Part shown: piece after piece, positions 1 to 21,886 of the stretch | Layout of the letters: every line of letters starts with the position of its first letter | Numbering within the stretch: position 1 is the stretch's first letter | NCBI RefSeq assembly: GCF_910592395.1 | Contig: NC_088309.1 | Location: forward strand, 21,888,599 to 21,952,598 | Reading direction: 5' to 3' | Source of the DNA: Lineus longissimus | Lineage: Eukaryota > Nemertea > Pilidiophora > Heteronemertea > Lineidae | Length of the DNA stretch: 64,000 bases | Program-made: the position numbers and the translations under genes | Notes under the pieces: generated by a model | Seen by the model: only the letters and a program-made list of their open reading frames with translations | Told to the model about the DNA's origin: nothing | The model's database searches: none

Positions 1-3000
1 CAATAAGAACATGTTGCTCTGCAACTCTGCAACTTTGCATCAAAGATCAACTCACACTCAACTGTACAATACAGAACAGATACAGTCTTGCCCAGAGACG
101 ATGTGAAGTGTTGCAATATTATAGACGGCAAACATGTGAACAGAGACAGCAAAACAATGATGTGACGTCTGTGGAACGGTGCTCAAAACGTGTACGAGGT
201 CACAGCCAGAGACAACATCGATGAACTGTTGGACCATCATTGTTTAGCCTTCCATGGCCACGTGTTTGCGTACATTGTTGCGGTGATGATGTCGTCTGCT
301 TGTCATTGACACTCAAATGTTTGTGTGCGTATGAAGACACAGACGTGGAAAACGTCAAGGGTCAATACAAGGCATGATGGTGTAAATGGAGGGTTTTGTA
401 GTTACTTAGGTCCCATTTTGGAGACATCCCACAAGGTACAGGTATGTTCCAGGAGGCTACCGTACCAAAACATCAGAAAATGTTTTTGAAACACAACAAA
501 TGAATCCCAATTAAAGTCACAACCAGTTAACAGCATACACCAGTTTAAATGATCAAATGAAGATCATTCAAATTCGGACACTGTACCCTGAGAATACTGC
601 AGAAACTTAGTATAAAATCTTACAAAGAAATCAACTTGGTAAAACAGTCTGATGTCATCTATCACCTATCATACCATTGACCATAACGAAAGATTACAAC
701 AATGAACATACAGAGGTTAGGACAGATCCATTCACAGGCTGTGATAAGAACGTTTTCTCTTTCATGTATTCTCTCGTCATCTTATACATCACAATTTTAT
801 TCCAGGGCACTTTAGCGATTCGATGAAGACAGACGACTCCTGCACAGCCCTAGAACTAGATTTATTGATGGCAAGAGGCTCTGTATTTCAGAAAATATCT
901 GACATTTCTGAATCTTTATTAGAACTACTGCAAGTACTACAAGCAAGAAGGGAGGTAGTCATATGTGGCAACCGGTCTTTGTTCAGTGCTCAGTAGTGGT
1001 GTTTCTGTCAGCCAAAGTCATGACCTGCCATTAAGATGGGTCAAATCAAAATTGTCCATAACATCTGTTTGATACCAAATCATCTTCATGGGAAGATTTT
1101 AATACTTCAGCTACTCTCAACAAGGATACTTTTCTAAATCAAGAACTAAATTTGTCTATCATCTTGATCTTTCTGCAGGTGTTTCTTATATAAGACTACA
1201 TTGTATGACTACAGCACAAATTAAGTTTTAGAAATAAATACATAACAGAAAAGCAAAGAATAACAACTTGGACTTCCTTCTCAAGGACGAGTTCTGATAA
1301 TGAAAGAGACAAGATCTTTTTGGAATTGCTTAATCATTTGAGATTCAGGGAACAAGGAACTGAGTAACTTATAATCCTCTGGCAAGGCTCCTGAGCCAGT
1401 CCAGGGATGCAGAGGATAGAAAAGCCAAACTATATTGTGGACATTTCTTACTTTCTTCCCAAACTGTCATTTTGATTTTGTGTCAACAGGATCAAGTGCT
1501 GGTGATCATTTTGGTGCCGATTAGAGCACTGTCAACGCTTCAATAGTCTTTTTATTTTCCCAATTAAGACACAAAGTTTGTATCATGGACAGGGAGAATA
1601 GCAAGAACTTTTCAAAAATCGATATCATCGTCCTTAGAGAAAGAGTCCAAGGGCTACCTAGGATACACAGCAAATATGGCATGGCCTTGGTATCCTGCGT
1701 TCACTCTTTACAAAACCTTACCTTGGCCGTCTAATCACAAACTGCATCCTGGGTAAACTACATCTATGAAATAAGTTAGGCCAGATCCAACTATCCAATC
1801 CAGATCAAACTACTTTAACGAGATGAGATCGCTTATTTCTTTTTTGGGCTTTTATCTTGTTTGGGCTTTTTTGTGATTTTTGAGAAAAATTTCTGAACAC
1901 AATTTTCGACCCTGAAAAGAAGAGTAAATTTTTACCAATTGTTTTAAATATAAAACTGTTCCTGTCATTAATGTCAAGCAGGTAAGAGGGAATTTGGTGG
2001 ATATAGTGGACGTTGAGTGACGTCATCAGGATGGCCATTTTGGACGTCAATATGTACCTTTGACCCTGCTGACGTCGCTTACAATGCCATGTGTGGAGAT
2101 AATGTCATGGATGACTTTGCCACATTTGATTTTACTGTCAGTGCTGCACTCATGACAAAGTGTGCCAAAATGAAGCTTTTTGCAGTGATGACGTCATCTG
2201 CATGGCCTTTTAAAATAGACTAGACAATGAAAAGACGCTGTCTTTTGGCATCTTTTTTCTTTAGCTGTAGAAGTGTTTATCAAGAATTTAGATTGTGATA
2301 AGAGGACCAAAATACACTGAAAACTGAAACTGAAAAGACAACACCAACTATGTTCATGCAAAGTGGGCTTTCATGTTTGAGTTTTGGTAAAGACGGCACC
2401 AACATAATATCAAGTCCCATCATTTCACACATAATGTACACAAAAGATAAGGATTTTACACACTTGAACAGATTCCCTTGTGGCAAAATTTCCATAAAAG
2501 AAAAAACCTCAAGTGTGCAAATGCCTTTTGAGCTATTTACTGATTTTAGGGCAACACAACCAATTCCCTAGAAATCGGGTGTCAAACTACCAGTATATTA
2601 TCACAAGCTCCAATCAGAGACCTCAATCAACCTTGCACAAGATTTACATTAAGGCCTCTATAAAGATAAGTAGGCACATTGGGTCAAATTCAAGAAATTG
2701 TTTTAGTCCAAGGAGTACTCAGTTTCAGGTCGATTCAGGATTGATGCCCAGATTGTCACATGTTGGTGAATATTTGTTTTCTGCTACCCTAAATTCTCCT
2801 TGCACACATGTACTTTTAAAATTTCTCTTCCATTGCAAATACCCCTTCAAATTTATGAAATGATCAGGCTTTCATAAATGAGGCAGGGCTCTGCCCTGAA
2901 TCGGAAAAAAACAATTTCTGATTTATCCCAAATAATTGTAATTGTATTCTTAATCTTAAAAACATGAACAGCCAATGAAATAAATTCTATTCTTATTGCA

Positions 3001-4143
3001 ATAGCACTCAATAAATACAATTATTGGTTTAGTTAGTAAGCATAAAATCAATAGTTCCTGAGAGCTATCACATTTTGAGAGTGATCACTCTCCACTCATA
3101 CTCATAGGAGAAAATAGTCACATATCGTCACATTCAAAAATGTTGGTCAAATTCAATTCGATTCTAACGCATCTAAGCTCACTTGGGAACAAACTGATTG
3201 CTTCAGCAACTCGTGATTTTGAATGAACTCACTCAATTCATTTCTCATGTTTTTCACAATTTTTTGCCTCCACCGAAAATAATGTCTTGATATTGTGTCA
3301 TAATAGTTGCAGCTTGATTCCGACTGGACAAGTCCAGACTCAGAAAGCCGTCTCATCTCTGCGGTATTTTACACATTATGACATCTACAAAAAACCTAAA
3401 AACTTTTTGGGTTGTCCCAAGCAATCAATTTTGAAGTTCTAAACACAATATAAAAGGAATTTGTTTTATGCAACCCCCACCCAAAATACTTGGTGTGCAG
3501 CGAAGGGCACTCCAAGATTTCAGAGTGTGAATATTACCTATTCACGTTACTGAGACCATTAAAATGGTCGTCATATTAAAATGAAATGATTTTTTTTGGG
3601 AAAAATTGAGTTTTAAATTCATTTGTACCTAATTCTCCCCTAAATGCAAATATTTTGACGCCAGAAAAATAAATTAATGTGGTGTTTGAGACAATATTAA
3701 TAAGCTATATTTTCTAGTAGTAGTTTAAGAATGAGCGTTTGTACACATGACATATCATCGTTTAGTAAATCACATACTTGTCCCTTATATTCAGGTCAAA
3801 TACGATCACAGGCTGTCATTCCTGGGTTATTTTCACTGTTCGAAGTGACAAACCAGATCTGCAATGCAGGACTACAAACTCCCAAGACTCATTCAGAAGA
3901 GAATTTAAGACTCAGTTCTGCTTCAGTCTTGAATGTCTGGGCCAGTCTCCAACCAGCAATATATGGTCAGATCTATACCGCTAAAGAAACAATGGAGTAC
4001 TCGTGGGACTTCTATCAAGGCACCAGATTCTGCCCGAGGACAGGACAAATAACCCAGTTGATGACACTTGGAAGGAAATTCCTGACAAACCTAAGGAATC
4101 ACTTCGGATAATTTATAATAATTTGCCTAAACCTATCGAATAG
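1..4143. other. 3' flank of S6K; no gene recognised
   Basis: This stretch lies downstream of the S6 kinase stop codon, so its right-hand part is probably that gene's 3' UTR read on the minus strand. I could not pick one convincing poly(A) signal. An open frame of 126 codons on the plus strand (3731–4111) and shorter ones match no family I know and show no splice-linked partners. Two full TGACGTCA palindromes lie at 2018–2025 and 2189–2196, within a GC-richer patch that resembles a dispersed repeat. Otherwise it is AT-rich unique-looking sequence. Confidence 0.55.
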
Positions 4144-13899
<9,756 letters not shown>

Positions 13900-14009
13900 C
13901 GTCTATCACAGTATTGTTTCACCAATGACCATAAAACACAATATTTGGCACGAAGAAAGGACAAAATCGGTCAAGATATCACGAAAAACCGGCAAGACGG
14001 AGATTCCAG

Positions 14010-14017
14010 TGACGTCA
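14010..14017. promoter_or_regulatory. full CRE palindrome upstream of S6K
   Basis: The palindrome TGACGTCA lies 111 bp upstream of the S6K start codon. It matches the full cAMP-response element bound by CREB/ATF bZIP factors. A CCAAT word lies about 40 bp further upstream, at 14055–14059. The position fits a proximal promoter, but the transcription start is not visible and use of the site is inferred. Confidence 0.4.
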
Positions 14018-14678
14018 GAGCAGCATGTGATCAGATACTTCCGGCTGCTCTCAGCCAATGACAATCATCTTTACAACTTGGGTCACTTACATGCAATCTT
14101 GATTTCTGCTCTATTCTCCCCAACAAAATGCGGAAAAAGAAAAAGGGTCTTGAGTCGTCCTTAAATAAAAACCCTATCCTTTTATCACCCTCGAAGTATT
14201 ATATTCGACATGCAGAACTTGTTTCCAAGAATTTCTTTGAGACGACGGCATATATTGGATAGTATTTTTAGATTTTGCTCTTCCATCTGTCATTTGCCCT
14301 CACTGACAGTTCCTTGTGGGAATGTCACAACCTGTGTCACAACCAGTCCAAGACACCCTAACCTTTGCATCTATATTCTAGGGTCAACAGTTTCCCCAGT
14401 CCAATAATACAACATAACTAGTTTCAACTATACATTGAGGCCATCACAATAACTACTCCAGAGAGACAACATTGGGAGTGTCACAACCAGCTGTCCATCC
14501 TCAGTTATTACATGAGTAGAGACAAGGGCTCATAACTGCACAACAGGTTCCTTGAAACCATACTGTTGAACAGAAAGGTTTCATGTGCAGGATATTTGCA
14601 GACAACCAGATTTTGAAGTTAGCCCTATAACCAATCTAATTGACTGTTACATGAGAGGTCAAAGGACACTGCATAATA

Positions 14679-14855
14679 CATAGAACCTCTCTTTTAAGGA
14701 CAACCTCGGGACTGACAAGTGCTGTCCATAATAGAAAGGTGTACTGATTAGAGAGGTCAAATTGAATGGAAGCAACCAATTTGGGACCAAACCTAGTGTC
14801 CTTAATCGAGAGGTTGTCCTCAATAGAGAGGTGTCCGCCAAGGGAGGTTCCACTG
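14679..14855. mobile_element. degenerate MITE-like element, possibly pogo/Tc1-mariner related
   Basis: A 177-bp interval is flanked by TA on both sides. The right end read inward on the minus strand is CAGTGGAACCTCCC; the left end is CATAGAACCTCTC, an imperfect inverted repeat. Inside, phrases such as 'gagaggt' and 'ggaca' recur in both orientations. Ends beginning CAGT(G/C)GAACCTC and TA target sites are typical of pogo/Tigger-type elements. There is no transposase, so it would be non-autonomous. The family assignment is an inference. Confidence 0.45.
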
Positions 14856-15287
14856 TATTCTGTTCATTCCAGAGACACCATGCCACTGTCACAGGAAGTC
14901 AAGTAATGGCACAGTTGAAAATGGTAAAGTTATAAGACCAAACAGGGTAAAATGGATTGGTTGGACACATTGGCGATGTCTTGCCAGTCACAACCATCAT
15001 GGAGAAAATACCCAACCAGTTCCAGCCGAGGGTCAAGTTTGGTGCCTACAAGTGATTTAATTGCTGCTGTGTGTGACAGAGAGACCTCTCATCAGCAAGT
15101 AAAACCACTGGGTTTGATATTGATTGTAGGTTGCTGCTGAGACTACAGATTCTTGTTGCAGGCACCTGCGATGACCACTGCAAAGGAGCGACTTATGTTG
15201 CGGGCGCTTAAAAGTAGCACCAGCAGACGTTGAAGAACATCAAACGGCATGGAAAAGATTATCAGGAGACGGTGTACAAAAAAGGTA

Positions 15288-15293
15288 TTTATT
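15288..15293 (-). terminator. poly(A) signal of the SLC22 gene
   Basis: AATAAA on the minus strand, about 200 nt downstream of the transporter stop codon and the first canonical hexamer noticed there. Distance and orientation fit a cleavage/polyadenylation signal. Confidence 0.5.
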
Positions 15294-15488
15294 AAGATTA
15301 TCTTATAATGAGCAAAGCACACATCTGAAACAATTTGCACATGCTACGATATGTTACGATATGTTACGATATCAAACAAACCCACTAAAAACAAAAGATT
15401 TGTGGCCTCATCATTGCTTAAGCAGAAAGTAAACTACTAACACACCTGCAATATTCTAAATCTGACCTACTGAAAAATAATCCTTTAG

Positions 15489-18400
15489 TCAAAACCCTAC
15501 AACATCATTTTCGATAGAACTGTCTGCTAATATCCTTCTCTTGCAATGGCACGTATGAGGTAGATTCCTGTGAAGGTTTTCTACCTCTTCAATTGTCTCT
15601 GGCAAAGGTTTGTTGAGTGTTTCTGGTAAAAGGAGTGTGAGCAGGCCTGCGAGGACTGCCATGGCGCCGAAGATACCTTGAGGAAGTTGTGGAATGGTTT
15701 TGGCCTGAAAAAAGGACAAGGGGTAGTTTTAGCAGTTCTACATTTCACCGAGCATGGATTAAGATTTGATTGCACTTATGTAGTGAACAGACAAGGACTT
15801 GGACCAACATTATTTGGGTTGTAGACGGCCTACTCTTGGTGTGACATTGATTTGAATTGTTCTAAAGGATAATTGATCTAGTCTTTAATTGGAAGGCTCT
15901 TCTAATTAATTACTTACGCTGTAAATCACAAATGGAGCAAAAAGAGCACCCAATGTATCCCAGAATGAAGAAAACCCAACACTTCCGTTCCTGAAATAGA
16001 TTAATGGGGCTTCTAATATGGTTGCATAAGTGACAGTTGGCCATCAATGGTGTTTAGTTACTATTTCTGTTGTGACATTGGAAGCTCAATGGCTCTGGCA
16101 AGAGCTTTGGCTGCTTTGAAGTGTGTTCAGTGAAACAATTCCCATCTGGTGCTGATTAAAGATCTTCTTGGCATGTTATCTCAGCATGCTTTGAGCGCCA
16201 TTACTGTATTGCCATCCTCTCCCAAAAATTTGACCAGTGAACCAATACAAGTATAGTCTCTGTGTGTACCAGATGTTTTCAACACTGCAGGCTGTGCTGA
16301 GGCTATAATTGTACCACTTTACCTAACTGCTTACCTGATGGATGTTGGAAATAACTCTGATGTATAAAGAAAGACTGTAGAGAAGGATCCAGTGATGCCA
16401 AACTTGCCAATCATTGCCAGCGCTGTGATATAATGTGTGAGATCTGTCCCAGATGCTGAAAGCAACAGCAAGATGACATCAGAATGCAATATTAAAGGCA
16501 GGAGCCATTCAGGTCAGATAAAGCTACTTGAAGTTGTGCAACAGTGAACTACCTGAAGTTCTGAACAGTGCAACCCAATGAATGGTCATTGTGGCTGAAA
16601 CATATGTAGCATATCATACAGGTAGTGTCATCTTGGAGAGCAACAGCCAAGCCCTGTTGCAGTAGCACACTGAGTCCAACCCCAACAATGACCTCAGTCA
16701 CAATAACATGCCATGCTTACCTGTTTTGGATGGAATGAATATACAGCAGATATTTGCAAATCCACCAAGCAATTGAAATATTGAAAGAGGGAGGCGTCGA
16801 CCAAAACTGCAATTTGAAACACAGTATGAGCATTTAGTTAATAAACTAATGAAGCAGCAAAATGACAATAGCTGACCATTAGTACTATTCTGCTCCTTCA
16901 GTTAAGGCCGGTCCAGTTTATTTAATACCAGGAATAAAGTTTATGCCAAGTAGGTGTATAAGTTGCTTTGATCAACTGCGTGCTAGCAGTAGGCCGACTA
17001 TTCTTGTTTTACAAGGTAAATTTAATCAAACTATTTTTCTGTCATTGGTAGCTAGCTGGAGTTTGACAGATTTTGTGAGAAAAACATCCTATCTTATACA
17101 CTTACTATTCTAGAGAGAACATGCAGACGAGATATGCAGGAACCTCTACCAGGCCACTGATAAAGAAATTGAGGTATGGATCTCCGGCCAGCTCAGAGAT
17201 ACTCAAGGAAATGCCATAGTAGTCAAGTAAACTAATGAAGCAGCAAAATGACAATAGCTGACCATTAGTACTATTCTGCTCCTTCAGTTAAGGCCGGTCC
17301 AGTTTATTTAATACCAGGAATAAAGTTTATGCCAAGTAGGTGTATAAGTTGCTTTGATCAACTGCGTGCTAGCAGTAGGCCGACTATTCTTGTTTTACAA
17401 GGTAAATTTAATCAAACTATTTTTCTGTCATTGGTAGCTAGCTGGAGTTTGACAGATTTTGTGAGAAAAACATCCTATCTTATACACTTACTATTCTAGA
17501 GAGAACATGCAGACGAGATATGCAGGAACCTCTACCAGGCCACTGATAAAGAAATTGAGGTATGGATCTCCGGCCAGCTCAGAGATACTCAAGGAAATGC
17601 CATAGTAGTCAAGACTGTTCGCCATCCTGAAAGAGCAAAGAGATACTAAATATTTGATGGTGGCAAAGTATAGGAATCATTCCAGTATATTGCTGCAGTA
17701 CTGTTATGTAGCCCCTTCTCTAAAAGGCACATCAACCTGAACAAGGCCACACATAGGCAAACTGTGCATGGTTGCGCAGTAATGCACATAATATACCAGT
17801 ACTGGAAGATCACGATGAGGGTTTCTGTATTCATACTTTTGTTAACATGCATGACATCCAAGCAAAAGACCAACATCAGGTCACACTGCAAGAATCTTTT
17901 TTACAACTAACATTGGGTTAAAGGAAGTAATAATTACTCTCCGAGAATATACTGGCCAAAGAGTTGATAATAACATTAAAACCAATTGACACGATTGACA
18001 CAATTCGAGTGTATAAAAAAAACAACTCACCATATATAACAAATAATGATTGTATACATCGCCATCTTTGGCCGTGTAAAGAGATGAAAGATATGATATG
18101 CCTTTGCTGCGTCACCTGCCTCATCTTGCTGTCTGAGCAGTTCTGTCCCGGAGGCGATATGATCTGACGCACCCTCTTCCTGATCTAGTGTTGATTGAGT
18201 ACCAGTATCAACCTCATGAGAACCGTTGGTATCCTTTTTTTTATCCAGTTGCTCAAATTCCTTCTCCGAGTGATCATGAGGTTCCTCTGGGACAATGGCA
18301 TTCATAGGATGACATGAAGTATTTGGTAAGCTCCCATTTTCTGATTGTCTATCATGGTGACTAAGTTCCTCATTTAGATTAAAGAGGTCATTCACGCAGT

Positions 18401-20041
18401 TGGCTGGTAAAGTCTTTTTGTTCAATTTTGCAATTTTGTTCAGGGTTTTTTCCACCTCAGTGTCTTTTCTATTTGCTATAAGCCAAGGTAATGATTCCGG
18501 AATGAACCTGAAAAACAGAAAAACAGAAAAACTGCATATTAATGTTATTTAGTAAAGGTTTCTTTTGAACCATGCTGTGATGCCTTCCTGGGTTGACCCC
18601 AAATTCTCAGTGTATATTGCCGGGAAAATCCAATGATATGGAACAGTTTCAAGGACCCCTTAGCATCCTCATTTTCAAGTTCACCAATAGAAGATTTTAT
18701 TACCAGTAACTAGCTGCCAGTACAAGACTCGGTACTGAGATCATCATTTGCAGGTGTCGCCAATTTTGCATCCAGTAAGCCAGACCAGCAAGTACCATAA
18801 TTCCTATTGCCCAGAAGAACTGGATGGCAATCCCTGGGCGGGTGCGACAGTGGGACGGGAAAAGCTCAGTTACCAAGACATACCCAGAAAGGGAAATTCC
18901 CTGCAATAAAACAAGTACCATTTGCTGTAAGAAGGCAAGTTTTTCATGTTTTCACACTAAGCTAATCTGAAGTAATTATGGTTTGAAAAAGTAACTAAAT
19001 CCACAATTAAGTGCATGAAGCAGACAAGCCCAGATGATGTGTGCAAGAGATGCACATATTCCGGACATTGCTACCATCCCATGCAGTAGCAGAGACGAGT
19101 ATCATATAGTCACATACAATCGGATAATTTTTGTTTTCTTGATGTTTGATAGTTTGGAGAATTTAAGATTAACCTCTGATAACGCAGCTTTGTTACATTT
19201 CTTAATCACTCTTCCTCTGTAATGAGCATTGTCATACCTAGAAATCAATTCTTACGACCAGAACTGTGTACTGTACCTGATTAAGGGCGCCAATAATAAA
19301 CCTCAAGATCATAAACAAAATGATATCATTGGCAAATGCAGAACCAAACCCAATAACAGCTTGTAGAGCAAGGCAGACACACATCACTGGCCGACGCCCC
19401 AAACGGTCAGCAAGGACTGATATGAAGAGTGCACCCGCCATGACACCGCCCATAAATATTGAGGTGGAGAGGGGCAGAAGGTATTCCCGATCACAGACGA
19501 GGTCCCACTGAAACACAGATAAAAACACATTGGAAACTTTTATCATTATTTCAACAGCAATGCCTTTCTCCACTAAATCAGTGACAGAGCACTTGAAATC
19601 TCATAGTCTTCTCAAGTTTCTCAAATTCATCACAGCCCTTTCTAGATTGGTTCCCATCGGGCCTCTGTCGAGTTCAACAAGCACTAATATCGAGTTATAT
19701 AACTTTAATGCACTAAAAGCAACTTTTACCTCACTGACAATGGTGCTTCCTATATGTTCCAGGTTAAAAAGCCATCCATCTCGACACTCTCCAGACACAG
19801 AAGTCATATTACTGAAATTGCCGGACAACTGGCATTTTGATCCATCTTCTCCTTGACTGGAAATCCAGAGATGAGAGGAATTTTCCGGAGGCCTACATTG
19901 GTGTGGTGGAGTTGCACTTATGAAGACACTTGCTAGGGGATGCCATGCTCCTCGCATACAAACCAGGCAGATAACGAAAAAGACCAGCATTTGGTAGGTG
20001 CCGTAACCTCCAAGGGTCTCCAGAACAGTGTCTAGTTCCAT
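15489..20041 (-). CDS. SLC22-family organic ion transporter (Orct-like)
   Basis: Major-facilitator transporter of the plasma membrane; SLC22 members carry organic cations, anions or carnitine. The substrate cannot be read here. Coding exons: 20041–19730, 19507–19277, 18900–18704, 18507–18031, 17626–17492, 16806–16721, 16455–16335, 15990–15918, 15704–15489; phases agree and give about 615 aa. A first membrane segment (about 18–40) is followed by an extracellular loop with sequons at N54, N75 and N78. The MFS signature ADRLGRR lies at 137–143. The family phrases YVLVTELFPS, FIPESLPWL, GLVEVPAYL, AMIGKFGITGSF and LPETLNKPLPETIEEVE are all present. The cytoplasmic loop between TM6 and TM7 is about 135 residues, roughly twice usual, with an acidic hydrophilic insert. 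The fifth exon sits in a 386-bp tandem duplication. A CAG at 20108–20106 suggests an acceptor for a short 5' UTR exon beginning at 20105. Confidence 0.93.
16842..17613. repeat. perfect 386-bp tandem duplication containing an SLC22 exon
   Basis: Positions 16842–17227 and 17228–17613 read as the same 386-bp sequence by eye, with no mismatch noticed. Each copy carries intron DNA plus most of the exon coding for the seventh membrane region and beyond (…YYGISLSISELAG… to the donor). Only the right-hand copy, first in the transcript, keeps the first 13 exon bases and the normal acceptor, at 17614–17629. It could be a very recent duplication or two haplotypes joined by the assembler. Confidence 0.95.
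17106..17231 (-). other. second, 5'-truncated copy of SLC22 exon 5
   Basis: The left copy of the duplication keeps the GTAAGT donor (exon end at 17106) but lacks the original acceptor. A pyrimidine-rich run followed by TTCATTAG, made by the junction, could act as a new acceptor. Splicing there gives a 126-nt exon in the same phase as the 135-nt original, replacing WMANSLDYY by CLLDYY. Whether it is ever spliced is unknown, so it is not included in the main coding model. Confidence 0.4.
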
Positions 20042-21886
20042 CCTGTATGTTTCTAAACTTGTTTTATGACAGTCACAAACAACATCTTGTAGACATCACC
20101 GAGCTCTGAAATGACATAAAGAGAACTACTTTGGATTAAAGATATTTTTTAGATTGATCTATACTTTGTAATACTGACGTCGAATGGAGACGTGAGAATA
20201 CGTTCCGTTCATCCATCGCTTTCTTGGCACGTTCGTGAATGCAGAGCCAGAATAGCACCAGTACAGTGGCAGTGTCAGTGGGAATGGGGATAGCTTGCAA
20301 GTAAGAATCATGTCAACGATTCACACTGGTTCGACCGAGTAAGGGATTCAAAGGCATATTAGAAGCCAGTGATTTTTTAAAAAACACCCTGTCGTGTATA
20401 CAGGCCAATACTGTACACTACTACATACACAGTGACAGTGTACTCTAGTCTACTGTCTAGTGTATCAGTATCAGTAGTAGCTTAAAATGTGATTTTTTTA
20501 GGCCTATGTGTCTCATCTGCGATCAAAAGCTAGCCAAAATGATCAACACTCACTCGATGTCAAAGTTTCACCCCCTTAAAAACATGTTGTTCTTTATACA
20601 ACATGCACAAGGTCAAGAAGAGTCTGAAGAAAGAAGTTTCAAGGGCAATTTTCAATTCAAATTCAATTCAAATTCTTTTATTACACTAAAAACGCCCATT
20701 ATGGGGCCAACGCAACGGTAACATACAATTTTTACAAAATATATCATAAGAAATTACAGGGTATACAAAATAAGCTCACAACTATTAGGGCATGCATATT
20801 TATGGAGTACACATATTCAATTCATACAACATTGAACATGTGCATGTGCGCCGATGTGTTGTTTTGGTTCGACTAGTGACGCCCCTTCAACCCGACCCCG
20901 GCTGTCATTTTTAAAGTCGAGAATAATATCCGTTTTTAAACGCAAGTTACACATTTTAATACCGCTTTGTGAGTTTGATTGTGAATTAGTTGATCGTTCA
21001 TTGTTGTATAGCATTATTTAATGTGATGTATAGTGTTGCTTTTATCAGAAAAATACATTAAAACCATATTTTGTTTTTTCCACATCCATGCACCCAACTC
21101 CACGTGATACTGATAGGCCTAAAATTATCACGCCCAATGCACTGCCACTGTCATGACCATGAGCATGATGACTGATGTACCAGTGTGGGTGACCATCAAT
21201 GAGTGGCATGACCATTGTGTTACTGTTGTAGCAGTTTTTGGGGCCCTTTTTGTGGAATCCCTGAATATAAAAAGGCCTTGCTGGACTGGATGAAGAATGC
21301 TGTGGTCTCGAAAGAACGATGACTGGTTGTCGTTTTTTCGGGTCAGAGGTGGGTCAGACGATTTTGACAAAGAAGACAAAACAGAGGCTGACCTCAGCCT
21401 GAGGCTGAGCCCAAACATGATAACAAAGTCAAATGCGCACACTCAGAACCTAAGCCAACTTCGGAAAATGCCATAGTTCTCGGTGAACCCACATGCCCCT
21501 GCCCGGCCCTGGCCTAACATTAAAAATTTTCGTCAAAATTGTTAAACCACTACTGGTTACCACCTCTGCCCCAGAGTGCCAAAAGTGTCTTTCGAGATTT
21601 GGGATAGGGCCAAATTCTATAACAGAAGATCGGGACTGGAACCCCTTCCTGCCATGCCCCCCCCCCCCAACCAGGTTATCAAATTTTTATGATATTATGT
21701 ATGCATCTGTTACTTTAGATGACATATTATTGCCATTATTTACAACATTAAGTTATAATGTCCTCATGGCCAAGGCAGCAGGTACATATAACTGTCATTA
21801 GGGTTCTTTATTTCCAGTTTTTAAAGACCACCTGGCTGCGAGGCACATGAAATTCATGTTGATGTGGTGGTGCTTATGCATGTAAC
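20042..21886. other. divergent spacer between SLC22 and PCED1
   Basis: The start codons of the minus-strand transporter and the plus-strand esterase-like gene face away from each other over 1.85 kb, so both promoters should lie here. Around 20640–20830 is an AT-rich patch starting with repeated 'caattcaaatt' words and resembling the tail of a dispersed repeat. A run of 12 C lies at 21657–21668. Open frames (for example 21128–21442, minus) match no known protein. Confidence 0.65.
21880..21885 (+). promoter_or_regulatory. start-stop minimal uORF before PCED1
   Basis: ATG directly followed by TAA, ending one base before the PCED1 start codon. If the leader includes it, it is a minimal upstream frame of the kind that can stall or reduce initiation. 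Another upstream ATG lies at 21876–21878, out of frame with the main start. Confidence 0.3.

Larger units (their letters stand above)
13900..15488. other. spacer between SLC22 stop and S6K start
   Basis: The two minus-strand genes lie head to tail here. The part next to 13900 should hold the S6K promoter and 5' UTR, and the part next to 15488 the SLC22 3' UTR. A degenerate transposon-like repeat fills 14679–14855. No protein gene is recognisable; open frames are short and unrelated to known families. Confidence 0.7.

Noticed and set aside
3731-4111. 126-codon plus-strand frame antisense to the S6K 3' end
   Set aside because: No known family, no splice-linked exons, and composition like the surrounding non-coding DNA.
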